The notes: generated from the letters alone by a model not told the origin. Positions 38,359 to 47,733 are shown, numbered from the stretch's first letter. The stretch: 64,000 nt of DNA from Pseudomonas sp. (GCF_030698175.1 NZ_JAUYNT010000016.1:37709-101708), one strand, 5' to 3'. Made by a program: numbers and translations.

Positions 38359-40773
38359 TTAAGCGTCTGCAGTCGTGCGGCCGCTAAAGCGCTGCAAGAC
38401 TCGGTAGATGGCACTGAGGGCGCGATCCACCAGCGGAGCTGCGCGTTCGGGGGCGATGATGCGGGCGAGGCCTTGCTCCATTTCGCTGGCCAGCAGGGTC
38501 AGTGGTTTGATCGCGACCCGTTGGCCGCTGTGGTCCACAAACATGTAGTTGCGCGTGGTCGGGCTGTACCAGGACAGTTTTAGCTCGCGGGTTTCGTCGC
38601 CGTTAACAAATTCAAACCAGGTGCCAAATTCGATCTGCTCGAGTTCTTTAACCAGTACTTGTGCGCGGGCTGATAGTCCAGCGGCGCGCGGTGCGCTGGT
38701 GGCTAGGGCGGCATCTTCACCGAGCATGGCGCCCAGCGGGCTTTCTGGCAGCGCCGGATTAAGCTTGGCGGCGATCTGCGGCTGTTTGGCTTGCACGGCG
38801 TGCTGGCAGGCGACGAGGTCTTGTAGCAGGCGGCGAATCCCGGCGTCATGGTAGCCGCCCAGCAACTCAAGGCCTTGACGCAGGTCTTCCAGGAGCGCCA
38901 CGCGCAGTGCTTGCAGTCGCTCGCGGCCGTTGGCGTCTTGTGGTGTGCCACTCCAGGCTAATTGCTCGGCGACCTCGCTGGCGCGCTGCCACTCGGCGCT
39001 GCGCTCACCATGGCGAAGGCAGACAAATACCAGCACATCGGCCCAGGTGAGTTCGAGAAAGTTGCGAATAATTGCCGGAGGCTGGCGGTCATGCAGTGCT
39101 TGAGCGATTACCTCAACAGCCAGTTGGCGGGCGCCGAGGAGTTTGTCACGGCCCTTGGCGGCTTCTACGGCGCGGCGTTCGCGCAGTTCAGCTTTGTGCT
39201 GCAGGGTTGCGGCGTACTCATTGAACTCTTCAAGCAGGCTTTCAAAGAGTTGCAGGTTGCCGGCAAAGCCGTGAATGACCCGCTCAACCACCCACTGCAT
39301 CTTGGCCAGTAAGCCGCGCTCGTCGCCGTCGCAGCCATAAAGTACGCCGGCTTGCGCCATGGCATTGAGTAGTCGGCGGGCGGGATGCTGGTGCTGGGTG
39401 AACAGCGCTTTATCTTGCAGCGCGACCTTAAGATACGGTGTGTGCAGGTGTGAGAGGGCGGTTTTGCAATTGTCTGGCAGGTTGTCGTCATCAAGGATGA
39501 AGTCAAACAGCATGCCGACCAAGTCAATAACATCAGCCTCTTGGTCGGACAGCTTTTGCTCGCCGGGCTGGCTGCTGTAGCTCTCCAGTTGTTGCTGCAG
39601 GTCGGCTTTGAGTCCCTCGACGCCCTGAGGTTTATGCAGGCGATGGCTTAGGTCGTTGGCGGACTGTTGTTGTAGGCGATTGAGGGCGTCGAGCAGTTCG
39701 CTGGCGCTGTACACGCGGGTGGCGCCCTGCGGGGCAAAGCTGACAATGCTGCGCGTGCCGCCGAACAGTGGTGCGTCGATATCACGTTGGCGGTGCTCGC
39801 CGAGTAAGGTCGCTAGCCCGCTAAAAAGCACGGCCGGATCGCTTGGCGGCTCACCGCTCAGGTCTGCAGGGCCGGCCGGATAGGCTTCTGTCGGCGCGTA
39901 GTGAGCCGTCGATGCGCCGCTTGGAGCTGGCGAATAGTGCAACTGGCCGGCGTTGTGTTGCTCGTATGCTGCGTGAGTTGCATGTGCTGGCGGAGCTGCA
40001 GCAGGTGCGCTGCTTGGCTCCTGCGCTGGCTCTGTACTGGCTGTGGGGCGGTTGCGAGTGGCTGCGCGCTGCGCGCTGTATTTCAAGTTGGGCAGCACGT
40101 CGGCGTCAATGAGCCGTTGATTCAGCGCTTCGTAGAGGCTGTCGAGGTTCTGCATCATATGTTGATCAAACAACATATAAAGGATGGTCTTGATCCGCAG
40201 CGGGAATGGCGTTGCGGCTAAGGCGTCGCGAAAGGTCTGTGCGATAGCTTGTGGCCCGAACGGATTGTTGTCCTCGTCCAGTTTTTTGCCGTTGTTGAGC
40301 AACGCTAGGCGTTGGTCGAGGGCAAACAGAGATTGGGCGCAGCGCGCCTTAACCCGGCTGGCCATGTTAGTGACTTGCAGGCTCTCTTCGTAATCTTCGT
40401 TTTGCACCAGCGACAGTTGTTCGGCGTTTAGCTCACCAGGCTCTTGTTGCGCTTTAAGTTTGCCCTCTATGAGGTCGGCAAAGTTTTGCGCGATATGTTG
40501 ATGGTAGGTTCGTTCAATCTGCGGCCGCTGTTTGCGAATGTCGCGCATGCTGTCGAAGAACAGCGTCTGGATCTGGTTGTTCTCGGCTTTTTCGGCGCAC
40601 TCAAACAGGGTGTCGTCGACTTGTGCAAAAACCCCGCTGAGGTGCTCTGCCAGGCGGTTCATGGCGAGTTTGTGACAGCCCTGCATCAGCTCGCCAAAGC
40701 GCGGCTGAATGCCACGGCTGGCAAGCGTTTGCGCGGCAGCGATGGGGTTTTTAGACGGTGGCTGGTTACTCAT
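38359..40773 (-). CDS. DUF1631 family protein, copy 1
   Basis: The gene encodes 804 residues, soluble and mostly helical. Family stretches are VDDTLFECAEKAENN near residue 52, NPFGPQAIAQTFRDAL, LRIKTILYMLFDQHMMQ, VIDLVGMLFDFILDDDNLP and HPARRLLNAMAQAG. A low-complexity Ala/Pro/Tyr linker separates the two halves (about 245-300). The C-terminal 110 residues (GTWFEFVNGDETRELKLSWY.., YMFVDHSGQRV) look like a PilZ-type beta barrel. The function is not established; some entries mislabel the family as thymidine phosphorylase, for which I see no motif. It is in an operon with a PilZ gene. A paralogue lies at 51425. Confidence 0.85.
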   Translation of the reverse strand: MSNQPPSKNPIAAAQTLASRGIQPRFGELMQGCHKLAMNRLAEHLSGVFAQVDDTLFECAEKAENNQIQTLFFDSMRDIRKQRPQIERTYHQHIAQNFADLIEGKLKAQQEPGELNAEQLSLVQNEDYEESLQVTNMASRVKARCAQSLFALDQRLALLNNGKKLDEDNNPFGPQAIAQTFRDALAATPFPLRIKTILYMLFDQHMMQNLDSLYEALNQRLIDADVLPNLKYSAQRAATRNRPTASTEPAQEPSSAPAAAPPAHATHAAYEQHNAGQLHYSPAPSGASTAHYAPTEAYPAGPADLSGEPPSDPAVLFSGLATLLGEHRQRDIDAPLFGGTRSIVSFAPQGATRVYSASELLDALNRLQQQSANDLSHRLHKPQGVEGLKADLQQQLESYSSQPGEQKLSDQEADVIDLVGMLFDFILDDDNLPDNCKTALSHLHTPYLKVALQDKALFTQHQHPARRLLNAMAQAGVLYGCDGDERGLLAKMQWVVERVIHGFAGNLQLFESLLEEFNEYAATLQHKAELRERRAVEAAKGRDKLLGARQLAVEVIAQALHDRQPPAIIRNFLELTWADVLVFVCLRHGERSAEWQRASEVAEQLAWSGTPQDANGRERLQALRVALLEDLRQGLELLGGYHDAGIRRLLQDLVACQHAVQAKQPQIAAKLNPALPESPLGAMLGEDAALATSAPRAAGLSARAQVLVKELEQIEFGTWFEFVNGDETRELKLSWYSPTTRNYMFVDHSGQRVAIKPLTLLASEMEQGLARIIAPERAAPLVDRALSAIYRVLQRFSGRTTADA

Positions 40774-40888
40774 CGACTTTCCTGGCTTAAGGCTTAGCGC
40801 CCGCGCATCCTGCTGTGATCACACTTGGTTAAAGATATAGCAGCCTGCCAGCCACCTGCAAAGAATTGTCGAATGTTTGTTTTTAATG

Positions 40889-40916
40889 TTGACAGCCTAC
40901 GCCAGATATATAGAAT
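40889..40916 (+). promoter_or_regulatory. Promoter of the tRNA-Asn-Pro-Lys cluster
   Basis: A perfect TTGACA (40889-40894) and TAGAAT (40911-40916) are 16 bases apart, followed by a GC-rich stretch (GGCGCTCC), typical of stable-RNA promoters. Confidence 0.7.
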
Positions 40917-40976
40917 GGCGCTCCTCAGACGGGGCAGCGGAAACGCCAAGCACTGAATGAGATGGAAGCAAGTAGT

Positions 40977-41052
<76 letters not shown>

Positions 41053-41061
41053 ATCTTTCGC

Positions 41062-41138
41062 CGGGGTATAGCGCAGTCCGGTAGCGCGCCTGCTTTGGGA
41101 GCAGGATGTCAGGAGTTCGAATCCCCTTACCCCGACCA
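41062..41138 (+). tRNA. tRNA-Pro (UGG)
   Basis: 77 bases with the encoded CCA end. The acceptor stem pairs CGGGGTA with TACCCCG, the anticodon loop is CTTTGGGA with TGG, and the T loop is GTTCGAATC. It lies 9 bases after tRNA-Asn. Confidence 0.97.
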
Positions 41139-41143
41139 TTTTT

Positions 41144-41219
41144 GGGTCGTTAGCTCAGTTGGTAGAGCAGTTGGCTTTTAACCAATTGGTCGTAGGTTCG
41201 AATCCCACACGACCCACCA
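41144..41219 (+). tRNA. tRNA-Lys (UUU)
   Basis: 76 bases with the encoded CCA end. The acceptor stem pairs GGGTCGT with ACGACCC, the anticodon is TTT in GGCTTTTAACC, and the T loop is GTTCGAATC. It lies 5 bases after tRNA-Pro and is followed by a terminator. Confidence 0.97.
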
Positions 41220-41224
41220 AATTA

Positions 41225-41255
41225 AAACCCTGATTGAAAAATCAGGGTTTTTTTT
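41225..41255 (+). terminator. Terminator of the tRNA cluster
   Basis: AAACCCTGATT, loop GAAA, AATCAGGGTTT and a run of T. Confidence 0.92.
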
Positions 41256-41292
41256 GCCTGAAATTTAATCGCTGCATGGCGTTTGCTGCGGC

Positions 41293-41466
41293 TTAATGCA
41301 CCAGTCGGCTGAGTAGTTGACTGAGCAGGCCGAGGCTGATCACGACAGTCAGTACCACGAGCAGCAGGCGCCAAGGCTTAAAGGCTTGGCGTTCGACCTG
41401 ATGCTGCGGTGCGCTAAGGTACTGGTCGACCCGTTGTTGGTCTTGTTCATTTAGGCGGCTGGACAT
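41293..41466 (-). CDS. DUF3094 family small membrane protein
   Basis: The gene encodes 57 residues: MSSRLNEQDQQRVDQYLSAP then HQVERQAFKPW and one C-terminal membrane helix (LLLVVLTVVISLGLLSQLL). This matches the short DUF3094 proteins of pseudomonads, of unknown function. The ATG at 41466 has a GAGG site upstream; a longer frame from 41580 adds unrelated residues. The tail would sit in the cytoplasmic membrane. Confidence 0.85.
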   Translation of the reverse strand: MSSRLNEQDQQRVDQYLSAPQHQVERQAFKPWRLLLVVLTVVISLGLLSQLLSRLVH

Positions 41467-41580
41467 GGTGGGCCTCGATTGGTTGTGCTTGCAGTCTAGA
41501 CCGGCTACAGGCAAAGACCCAGTGCGAGGTTTGTAGTAGCGCATCGAAAGGGAAGTTTGTGGCGTTTGGCCCTCTTGCAC

Positions 41581-42018
41581 CTACCAGCTAACTTTTTTAC
41601 CGCCGTAATAGGGTTTGGCCAGTCCGGCTTTGAGCAGCAAATCGCTCAGATTGAGACCGTCCACCCAGACCTCGGCAAGCAGTCGAAAATACTTGTCGCG
41701 GCGTATTTGCCGCAATTCGACGCGCTTTGCGCCACGTAAGCGCGCCACGCTAAATTGCTTGGCGCGCTTGGCCAGGTCGTACACCCGCGGTCGCTTATCG
41801 CGCATCTCCGGGGTGTCGATGCCGTACAGGCGCACCGGCACGCGCTCGCCGGCCACAGCGGGCCAGGCGCGGATGGTCACGCGAAGGGTGTCGCCATCAT
41901 AGATGCTGGTGACCTCATCAACGCGCACGCTGCCATAGTCGGGGCGTGGGGCGGCGGCAAACGTGGGCGCGCAAAGCAGATTTAGCAGGAGGAAGCAGTA
42001 CAGCAAATGACGTGGCAT
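41581..42018 (-). CDS. Secreted thermonuclease-family (SNase-like) protein
   Basis: The gene encodes 145 residues. A signal peptide (LLYCFLLLNLLCAPTFAAA) is followed by a staphylococcal-nuclease-like OB fold: YDGDTLRVTI (calcium Asp), VPVRLYGIDTPE (catalytic Arg and Asp/Glu), then LAEVWVDGLNLSDLLLKAGLAKPYY. The second catalytic Arg stretch is altered (RRDKYFRLLAEV). It may be a periplasmic or extracellular DNA/RNA nuclease. It lies in the same direction as yacG with a 166-base gap that shows nothing notable. Confidence 0.88.
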   Translation of the reverse strand: MPRHLLYCFLLLNLLCAPTFAAAPRPDYGSVRVDEVTSIYDGDTLRVTIRAWPAVAGERVPVRLYGIDTPEMRDKRPRVYDLAKRAKQFSVARLRGAKRVELRQIRRDKYFRLLAEVWVDGLNLSDLLLKAGLAKPYYGGKKVSW

Positions 42019-42184
42019 GGCGTTTACGCGGCTAGCAAGAAGGTCGGCGACTTTAGCTGATTAAACTGTGCTTGTGCGGTTGCATTGGGCTGCGGTGCCG
42101 GAAACTCGTTCGGGTGCCCATGTCGACCGCGATTACGGATTTATGAGGTCTGAATTGTGTGCGAGGGTTTTGCTGGGCGCTGGA

Positions 42185-42385
42185 TTAATGCTGGCGCGGC
42201 GGCATATCGCTGCTGAACAGCTCATCTTCCAGAGGATCGCCGGGAATGCTGTGTTCTTCTGAAGCCCAGGCGCCGAGGTCGATCAGCTTGCAGCGTTCGG
42301 AGCAAAAGGGTCGGTTCGGGCTTTGTGGGCCCCATTCAACCGGAGCGTCGCAAGTGGGGCAGGTAACAGTGGTGGTTTTGCTCAT
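42185..42385 (-). CDS. yacG: DNA gyrase inhibitor YacG
   Basis: The gene encodes 66 residues. A zinc-finger pattern [10 protein letters not shown]...[14 protein letters not shown] gives four Cys, the YacG signature, followed by an acidic C-terminus with EEHSIPG. E. coli YacG binds GyrB and blocks DNA binding. The start overlaps the coaE stop by 4 bases, continuing the pilB-pilC-pilD-coaE-yacG string seen in many Gammaproteobacteria. Confidence 0.95.
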   Translation of the reverse strand: MSKTTTVTCPTCDAPVEWGPQSPNRPFCSERCKLIDLGAWASEEHSIPGDPLEDELFSSDMPPRQH

Positions 42386-42993
42386 GCTTGGCCTGTGCGC
42401 AGGGTTAGATAAAAACGGTGTAGGCGCTCAACTTCGGCCTGTAGCCAGTTTATATCGCGGTCATTGAGCAGTACATCGTCGGCGTGACCTAAGCGCTCTT
42501 CGCGGCTGGCTTGCGCCTTGAGGATGGCTTGTACTTGCTCTGCACTGGCGTGATCACGCTGCATGGTGCGTTGCAGTTGCAATTGTTCGGGAGCATCGAC
42601 CACCAGCACTCGCTGAGTTAGCAGATGTTGGCCTGATTCCACCAGCAGCGGTGAGACCAAAATGGCATAGGTGGATTCAGCCTTGGCCAGATTGCTGATG
42701 ATCTCCTGCCTGATTAGCGGGTGCAGCAGTGCTTCCAGCCAGCGGCGTTCTTCGGGGTGTTGGAATATCTGGGCGCGCAACGCGGCGCGATCCAGTTGGC
42801 CGTCGGCCTGCAAAATGGCTGCGCCAAAATGAGCAGCAATTTGCGCAAGCGCTGGGCGGCCCGGTTCTACGACCCAGCGCGCAGCGTGATCAGCATCCAC
42901 TGCGTGCACGCCAAGGTCGATAAAGTGCTGGGCTGCAGCGCTTTTGCCACTGCCGATACCGCCGGTCAGGCCCAGAGTCCAGGCTGCGCTCAT
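42382..42993 (-). CDS. coaE: Dephospho-CoA kinase
   Basis: The gene encodes 203 residues with the P-loop [10 protein letters not shown] (8-17), the substrate region [14 protein letters not shown], and the lid with QLQRTMQRD. It carries out the last step of coenzyme A synthesis. It overlaps pilD and yacG by 4 bases each, so it is translationally coupled in the pil operon. Confidence 0.97.
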   Translation of the reverse strand: MSAAWTLGLTGGIGSGKSAAAQHFIDLGVHAVDADHAARWVVEPGRPALAQIAAHFGAAILQADGQLDRAALRAQIFQHPEERRWLEALLHPLIRQEIISNLAKAESTYAILVSPLLVESGQHLLTQRVLVVDAPEQLQLQRTMQRDHASAEQVQAILKAQASREERLGHADDVLLNDRDINWLQAEVERLHRFYLTLRTGQA

Positions 42994-43862
42994 TTAAATC
43001 CGGCGATCTGCAGGTAGGTGCCGGTAATCTGATCGCCCCAGAGCAGCGCAATCCAGCCGGCAATTGCCAAGTAAGGGCCGAAGGGGATTGGCGTGCTGGT
43101 TTCGGCGTTACGCAGTTTCAGCATAATTAAGCCCAGCACTGCGCCAACCAGCGATGACAGCAGAATGGTCAGCGGCAATATCTGCCATCCACCCCAGGCG
43201 CCGAGCATGGCCAGTAGCTTGAAGTCGCCATAACCCATGCCTTCCTTGCCAGTCACCAGCTTGAATAGCCAGTACACCGACCACAGGCTCAGGTAGCCCG
43301 CTACCGCCCCCCAGAGTGCATCTGCTGGCGTGGTAAATAGACCGAACTGGTTAACGATCAGGCCCAGCCAGAGCAGTGGAAGCACTAACGCATCGGGCAG
43401 TAGTTGATGGTCGGCATCAATCAGGCTCATCGCCAGCAAGCCCCAGGTCAACACCAGCATCGCCCCGGTTTGCCAGGTAAAGCCGAAATGCCAGGCGATA
43501 TAAGCTGAAAGCAGGCCGCAACTTAGTTCAACTAGCGGGTAGCGCAGGCTTATATGCGCCTTGCAGGCCGAGCATTTGCCGCGCAAAAACAGGTAGCTGA
43601 TGATTGGGATGTTTTCCCAGGGCTTAATCTCGTGACTGCAGTGCGGGCAGCTTGAGTTGGGCAGAATCAAGTTGAAGGTTTCGCTGCGCGCTTCGGCAGT
43701 TAGGTTGAGAATCTCACGGGCCTGAGCTTGCCAGTCACGCTGGAGCATTTTCGGCAGGCGGTAAATCAGCACGTTGAGGAAGCTGCCAATTAGTAATCCC
43801 AGTAGCAGCGTGCATAAAGCCAGGGCCAGTGGTTGGCTGGCCAGAAAGTCGAGCAAAGGCAT
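42990..43862 (-). CDS. pilD: Prepilin peptidase / N-methyltransferase PilD
   Basis: The gene encodes 290 residues with about eight membrane helices. The N-terminal methyltransferase part has two CxxC pairs (CPHCSHEI and CSACKAHI). Catalytic aspartates lie in [12 protein letters not shown] and [10 protein letters not shown]. It cleaves and methylates PilA, the minor pilins in this window and type II secretion pseudopilins. It follows pilC by 3 bases and overlaps coaE by 4. Confidence 0.97.
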   Translation of the reverse strand: MPLLDFLASQPLALALCTLLLGLLIGSFLNVLIYRLPKMLQRDWQAQAREILNLTAEARSETFNLILPNSSCPHCSHEIKPWENIPIISYLFLRGKCSACKAHISLRYPLVELSCGLLSAYIAWHFGFTWQTGAMLVLTWGLLAMSLIDADHQLLPDALVLPLLWLGLIVNQFGLFTTPADALWGAVAGYLSLWSVYWLFKLVTGKEGMGYGDFKLLAMLGAWGGWQILPLTILLSSLVGAVLGLIMLKLRNAETSTPIPFGPYLAIAGWIALLWGDQITGTYLQIAGFK

Positions 43863-43865
43863 AGG

Positions 43866-45083
43866 TTAAACCACGGCGCCCAACTGAAAAATCGGCAGAT
43901 ACATGGCGATGATCAAGCCGCCCACTAATACGCCCAAAACGGACATGATTAGCGGTTCCATTAACGCGGTTAAGCCATCGACGGCGTTATCGACCTCGGC
44001 CTCGTAATAACTGGCGACTTTATCCAGCATCATATCCAGTGCGCCGGATTCCTCGCCAATAGCGGTCATTTGAATCGCCATGGAGGGGAATACCCCAGTG
44101 CTACGCATCGAAAAATTTAATTGCATACCTGAGGTCACGTCTTGTTTAACTTTGTTTACCGCATTTTTAAACACAATATTGCCGGTCGCGCCCGCAACGG
44201 AATCCAGTGCTTCAACCAGCGGCACGCCGGCGGCAAAGGTGGTGGCCAGGGTGCGCGCGTAGCGCGCGACTGACGATTTGTAAATAATATCGCCGACCAC
44301 CGGCGCTTTTAGTGCAGTCCGGTCTAGCCAGTTACGAAATTTCTCTGAACGTTTATGGGTTTGAGTAAGGCTAAAAACCACAGCAAATATGCCGATTAGA
44401 AATAAATACCACCACTCTTGTAGCCCCTTAGATAAACCGACTACAAATTGGGTGAAAGCGGGTAACTCAGCCCCAAAGCTTGAAAACACGCTTTCAAATT
44501 GCGGTACTACTTTAATCAAAAGAATTGCTGTAACAATAACTGCCACGCAAACCACGGCAATTGGGTAGTTCATGGCCTTTTTTATTTTAGCTTTTAATGC
44601 TTCAGTTTTTTCCTTGTAGGTGGCTACCCGATCAAGCAGGTTTTCCAGTGCGCCGGCTTGTTCGCCGGCATCCACCAAGTTGCAAAATAGGTCATCGAAA
44701 TACAGCGGGCGGGTGCGCAGGGCTGCGGCGAAGCTGTTACCGGCGGCCACGTGCTGCTTGATATCGTCAACCAGTTTGCGCATGTTGGGGTTATCCAGAC
44801 CCTCGCCGATGATCTCAAACGACTGCAATAATGGCACGCCGGCCTTCATCATGGTGGCCATCTGCCGGGCAAACAGGGCGATGTCCATGGGTTTGATTTT
44901 TTTGCCGGCGCTGAAGATAGAAACTGATTTTTTGCGCACCTTGGTGGCATTGATGCCTTGCTTGCGCAATTGCGCCTTAACCAATAATGGGCTTTGGCCG
45001 CCGGTTTCGCCCTTCAGTTTATTGCCTTTTTTATCCGTGCCTTCCCAGCTAAAGGTGCTGGTCTTTAATGCTTTAACGGCCAT
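43866..45083 (-). CDS. pilC: Type IV pilus inner-membrane platform protein PilC
   Basis: The gene encodes 405 residues with two GspF domains (about 70-190 and 275-395) and three membrane helices. Conserved parts are ALFARQMATMMKAGVPLLQSFEI and YARTLATTFAAGVPLVEALDSVAGATGN. It couples the PilB and PilT motors to pilin movement. Its ribosome site AAGGA lies in the end of the small chimeric frame at 45087-45209, so that frame directly adjoins its start. The first 26 residues are duplicated in that frame. Confidence 0.97.
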   Translation of the reverse strand: MAVKALKTSTFSWEGTDKKGNKLKGETGGQSPLLVKAQLRKQGINATKVRKKSVSIFSAGKKIKPMDIALFARQMATMMKAGVPLLQSFEIIGEGLDNPNMRKLVDDIKQHVAAGNSFAAALRTRPLYFDDLFCNLVDAGEQAGALENLLDRVATYKEKTEALKAKIKKAMNYPIAVVCVAVIVTAILLIKVVPQFESVFSSFGAELPAFTQFVVGLSKGLQEWWYLFLIGIFAVVFSLTQTHKRSEKFRNWLDRTALKAPVVGDIIYKSSVARYARTLATTFAAGVPLVEALDSVAGATGNIVFKNAVNKVKQDVTSGMQLNFSMRSTGVFPSMAIQMTAIGEESGALDMMLDKVASYYEAEVDNAVDGLTALMEPLIMSVLGVLVGGLIIAMYLPIFQLGAVV

Positions 45084-45086
45084 GAA

Positions 45087-45209
45087 TTAGTCCTTAGTCA
45101 CGCGGTTTGCTTCTTCGGGGCTGGTAACGCCTTTGAGCTTGTTGCCCTTTTTGTCGGTGTCTGCCCAGTTCCAGCTAAAGGTGTTGGTTTTTATTGCTTT
45201 AGCGGCCAT
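45087..45209 (-). CDS. Chimeric 40-residue frame: duplicated PilC N-terminus joined to PilB C-terminus
   Basis: The frame lies between pilB and pilC. Residues 1-27 (MAAKAIKTNTFSWN..DKKGNKLKG) match the PilC start (MAVKALKTSTFSWE.DKKGNKLKG), with one net extra codon. Residues 28-40 (VTSPEEANRVTKD) match the PilB end (VTSLEEVNRVTKD). It thus records a tandem duplication of about 126 bases across the pilB/pilC junction, with the join near the shared AGGGCG. The two copies differ at roughly a fifth of bases yet the frame is intact. It starts 3 bases after the pilB stop and ends 3 bases before the pilC ATG. It may be translated by coupling. Whether the peptide has a role is unknown. Confidence 0.75.
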   Translation of the reverse strand: MAAKAIKTNTFSWNWADTDKKGNKLKGVTSPEEANRVTKD

Positions 45210-45212
45210 AAA

Positions 45213-46916
45213 TCAGTCTTTGGTCACGCGATTTACTTCTTCGAGGCTGGTAACGCCCTGCATGGCCTTCAGCAGTGCCGAGGTGCGCAAGTCATTAAAG
45301 CCGTCTTTGCGCATTTGCGCGCCGATATCGATGGAGTTGCCTTCCTCCATGATAATCCGTTGCAGGGCCGGCGTGTTTTTAACTACTTCATATATTCCGA
45401 CGCGACCTTTGTAACCGCCGTTGCAGTTTTCGCAGCCGACCGGGCCGTAAATTTTAAACTTGCCGAGCTGATCTTCTGGGAAGCCCTCTTCCAGAAGCGC
45501 CTCGTTAGGGATCTTTACCTCTTTTTTGCAATAGCTGCAAAGCTTGCGGGCCAGGCGCTGGGCGATGATCAGGTTCACCGAGGTGGCAATGTTAAACGAG
45601 GGCACGCCCATGTTGCGCAGGCGCGTTAAGGTTTCGGCGGCACTGTTAGTGTGCAGGGTCGACATCACCATATGCCCGGTTTGCGCGGCTTTGATAGCGA
45701 TAGAGGCGGTGTCTATATCGCGAATCTCGCCGACCATGATGATGTCTGGGTCTTGGCGCAAGAAGGAGCGCAGGGCGGCGGTGAAGTCCATGCCTTGTTT
45801 GGGGTTGACGTTGACCTGGTTAATGCCCTCAAGGTTGATTTCCACCGGGTCTTCGGCGGTGGAGATATTCACGTCGACGGTATTGAGGATATTCAGGCCG
45901 GTATACAGCGACACGGTTTTGCCCGAGCCGGTGGGGCCTGTAACCAAAATCATGCCTTGTGGTTGCTTCAGCGCCGCGAGGTACAGATTTTTTTGCGACT
46001 CTTCATAGCCCAGCGCGTCGATGCCCATCTGCGCGCTGGAGGAGTCGAGAATCCGCATTACAATTTTCTCGCCCCACAGGGTCGGGCAGGTGCTGACGCG
46101 AAAGTCGATGGATTTGCTTTTGGAGATGCGCAGTTTAATGCGCCCGTCCTGCGGTTTGCGTCGCTCGGAGATATCGAGTCCGGCCATAACCTTTAGACGT
46201 GCAGATATCCGTGGTGACAGTTGTACGGGGGGGCGGGCGATTTCGTGCAAAATACCGTCGGTGCGAAAGCGCACCCGATAGCTCTTTTCATAAGGTTCGA
46301 AATGTAAGTCGGACGCGCCACCTTTAATGGCATCCAGCAGCATTTTATGCACGAAGCGCACTACTGGTGCGTCGTCGGCGGCGTTGCCCTCGCCGGCATC
46401 CTGCTTGTTATCGTCAACCGCCTGGGTGTCGACGCCATCGAGGTCGATGTCGCCAAGGTCATCCAGGCCGCTGCCGGCGTTATCGAAAAACTTATCGATA
46501 GCCTCGCCGAGTTTGTCGTCCTCAACCAAAATGGATTCGGTGGTCAGGCCGGTGGAGAATTGTATGTCGGTAACGGCTTGATGGTTGGTTGGGTCGGATA
46601 CGGCCACGAACAGCTTATTGCCGCGGCGCCACAAGGGCAGGGCGCGGTGTTGGCGAATGAGCTTTTCGCTGATCAAATCCTTGGGTTGGCCGTCTTTGTC
46701 GATGCTGCTGAGGTCGAAAAAGGCCACGCCAAATTGCTCTGCGGCCAGCTCCGCCAGTAGGCGGCTTTTGACCAGTTTGTTCTGCACGAGGTAGGTGACC
46801 AGCGAGATTTTATTGCGCTGCGCTTGCGCATGCGCTTGCTGGGCGCTTTTCTCATCCAGCAGCTCGGCCAGTACTAGCTGTTTGGCCAGGCCGGTCAGGT
46901 TGACGATGTCGTTCAT
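45213..46916 (-). CDS. pilB: Type IV pilus extension ATPase PilB
   Basis: The gene encodes 567 residues. The N-terminal MshEN/T2SSE_N domain (about 1-150) could bind c-di-GMP. A Gly/Asp-rich linker (DLGDIDLDGVDTQ) follows. The ATPase core has Walker A GPTGSGKT, Walker B DIIMVGEIRD, and HLHTNSAAET-type His box (STLHTNSAAETLTRL). A tetra-Cys zinc site is CSYCKK...CENCNG. It powers pilus extension in the cytoplasm. The gene starts the pilB-pilC-pilD-coaE-yacG operon and diverges from pilA. Confidence 0.97.
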   Translation of the reverse strand: MNDIVNLTGLAKQLVLAELLDEKSAQQAHAQAQRNKISLVTYLVQNKLVKSRLLAELAAEQFGVAFFDLSSIDKDGQPKDLISEKLIRQHRALPLWRRGNKLFVAVSDPTNHQAVTDIQFSTGLTTESILVEDDKLGEAIDKFFDNAGSGLDDLGDIDLDGVDTQAVDDNKQDAGEGNAADDAPVVRFVHKMLLDAIKGGASDLHFEPYEKSYRVRFRTDGILHEIARPPVQLSPRISARLKVMAGLDISERRKPQDGRIKLRISKSKSIDFRVSTCPTLWGEKIVMRILDSSSAQMGIDALGYEESQKNLYLAALKQPQGMILVTGPTGSGKTVSLYTGLNILNTVDVNISTAEDPVEINLEGINQVNVNPKQGMDFTAALRSFLRQDPDIIMVGEIRDIDTASIAIKAAQTGHMVMSTLHTNSAAETLTRLRNMGVPSFNIATSVNLIIAQRLARKLCSYCKKEVKIPNEALLEEGFPEDQLGKFKIYGPVGCENCNGGYKGRVGIYEVVKNTPALQRIIMEEGNSIDIGAQMRKDGFNDLRTSALLKAMQGVTSLEEVNRVTKD

Positions 46917-47141
46917 GGGGTCGGGCTCACGAGAATCATGCCTGCTTTATAGCGCAGTCATGGGGTGCTGCCAAATAGCTAGGCGGCAGGTGTCAAATTT
47001 TGTCAGTTTGTGTTGGTTTTGGTTTTGGCTTGGCCGCTTGGCCGCATTGAGCGGGGCCGCTAGCGCGTTGTCGGGATCGGTTAATGCCTCGCGACGGGTA
47101 GAAAATGGGTTTTTGCTAATTTGGTGGGGAAGCTGTAAAGA

Positions 47142-47158
47142 TTGGCACGCTATCTGCT
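47142..47158 (+). promoter_or_regulatory. Sigma-54 promoter of pilA with upstream PilR-type sites
   Basis: TTGGCACGCTATCTGCT matches the sigma-54 consensus (TGGCACG, then TTGCW) with only minor departures in the second element. The start point would be near 47169, about 37 bases before the pilA ATG. GTGTC- and TGTCAG-like stretches at 46990-47005 lie about 140 bases upstream and resemble reported PilR sites. PilS/PilR are encoded at 28729-31661. Confidence 0.75.
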
Positions 47159-47205
47159 GTACCTATAACAGGTCGCCTGACCTTACTATCTCTGGGAGAC
47201 ACTAG

Positions 47206-47733
47206 ATGAAAGCTCAACTGCAAAAAGGTTTTACCCTGATTGAATTGATGATAGTGGTGGCTATCATCGGGATTCTGGCGGCTATTGCCTTGCCTGCGTA
47301 TCAAGACTACACCGCTCGCGCGAAACTCAGCGAGGCAATCATCGCCGGCTCTTCGGTTAAAAGCTTGCTGAGTGAGGCCTTCCAGTCGGACGGTATTGCT
47401 GGAATGACTGCTGCTGCCATCGCATACAACATTACGGCCCAAGTTGAGAAACAGTCGAAATATGTGGATAATATTACCGTTGTAGAGGGCACCCCTTGGA
47501 CTATTAGCGTGTTCGTAGAAGCCAGTGCAAATAATGGTCTTCCAACCCCGCTGGATGGTCTAACTATCAACTTTTCCCCGAACGTCGGTAACGTTGCGCC
47601 AATTGACGCCTCTGTGGGTGCAATCGATTGGGCTTGCTCTAGCGCGACTAATGCGACTGCAACAACTCGTAACCTGACTAACGCTCCGGTCGGTACCATG
47701 ATCGCTAAATATGTTCCATCCGAGTGCCGTTAA
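47206..47733 (+). CDS. pilA: Major type IV pilin PilA
   Basis: The gene encodes 175 residues. The leader MKAQLQKG is followed by [32 protein letters not shown] with Glu5. Two Cys near the end (about 144 and 174) enclose the usual C-terminal disulphide loop of 29 residues. The variable region matches no pilin I can name. It is longer than group I/II P. aeruginosa pilins, and the accessory gene downstream places it among the pilins with TfpY/TfpZ-type partners. It has its own sigma-54 promoter and terminator. Confidence 0.96.
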   Translation: MKAQLQKGFTLIELMIVVAIIGILAAIALPAYQDYTARAKLSEAIIAGSSVKSLLSEAFQSDGIAGMTAAAIAYNITAQVEKQSKYVDNITVVEGTPWTISVFVEASANNGLPTPLDGLTINFSPNVGNVAPIDASVGAIDWACSSATNATATTRNLTNAPVGTMIAKYVPSECR

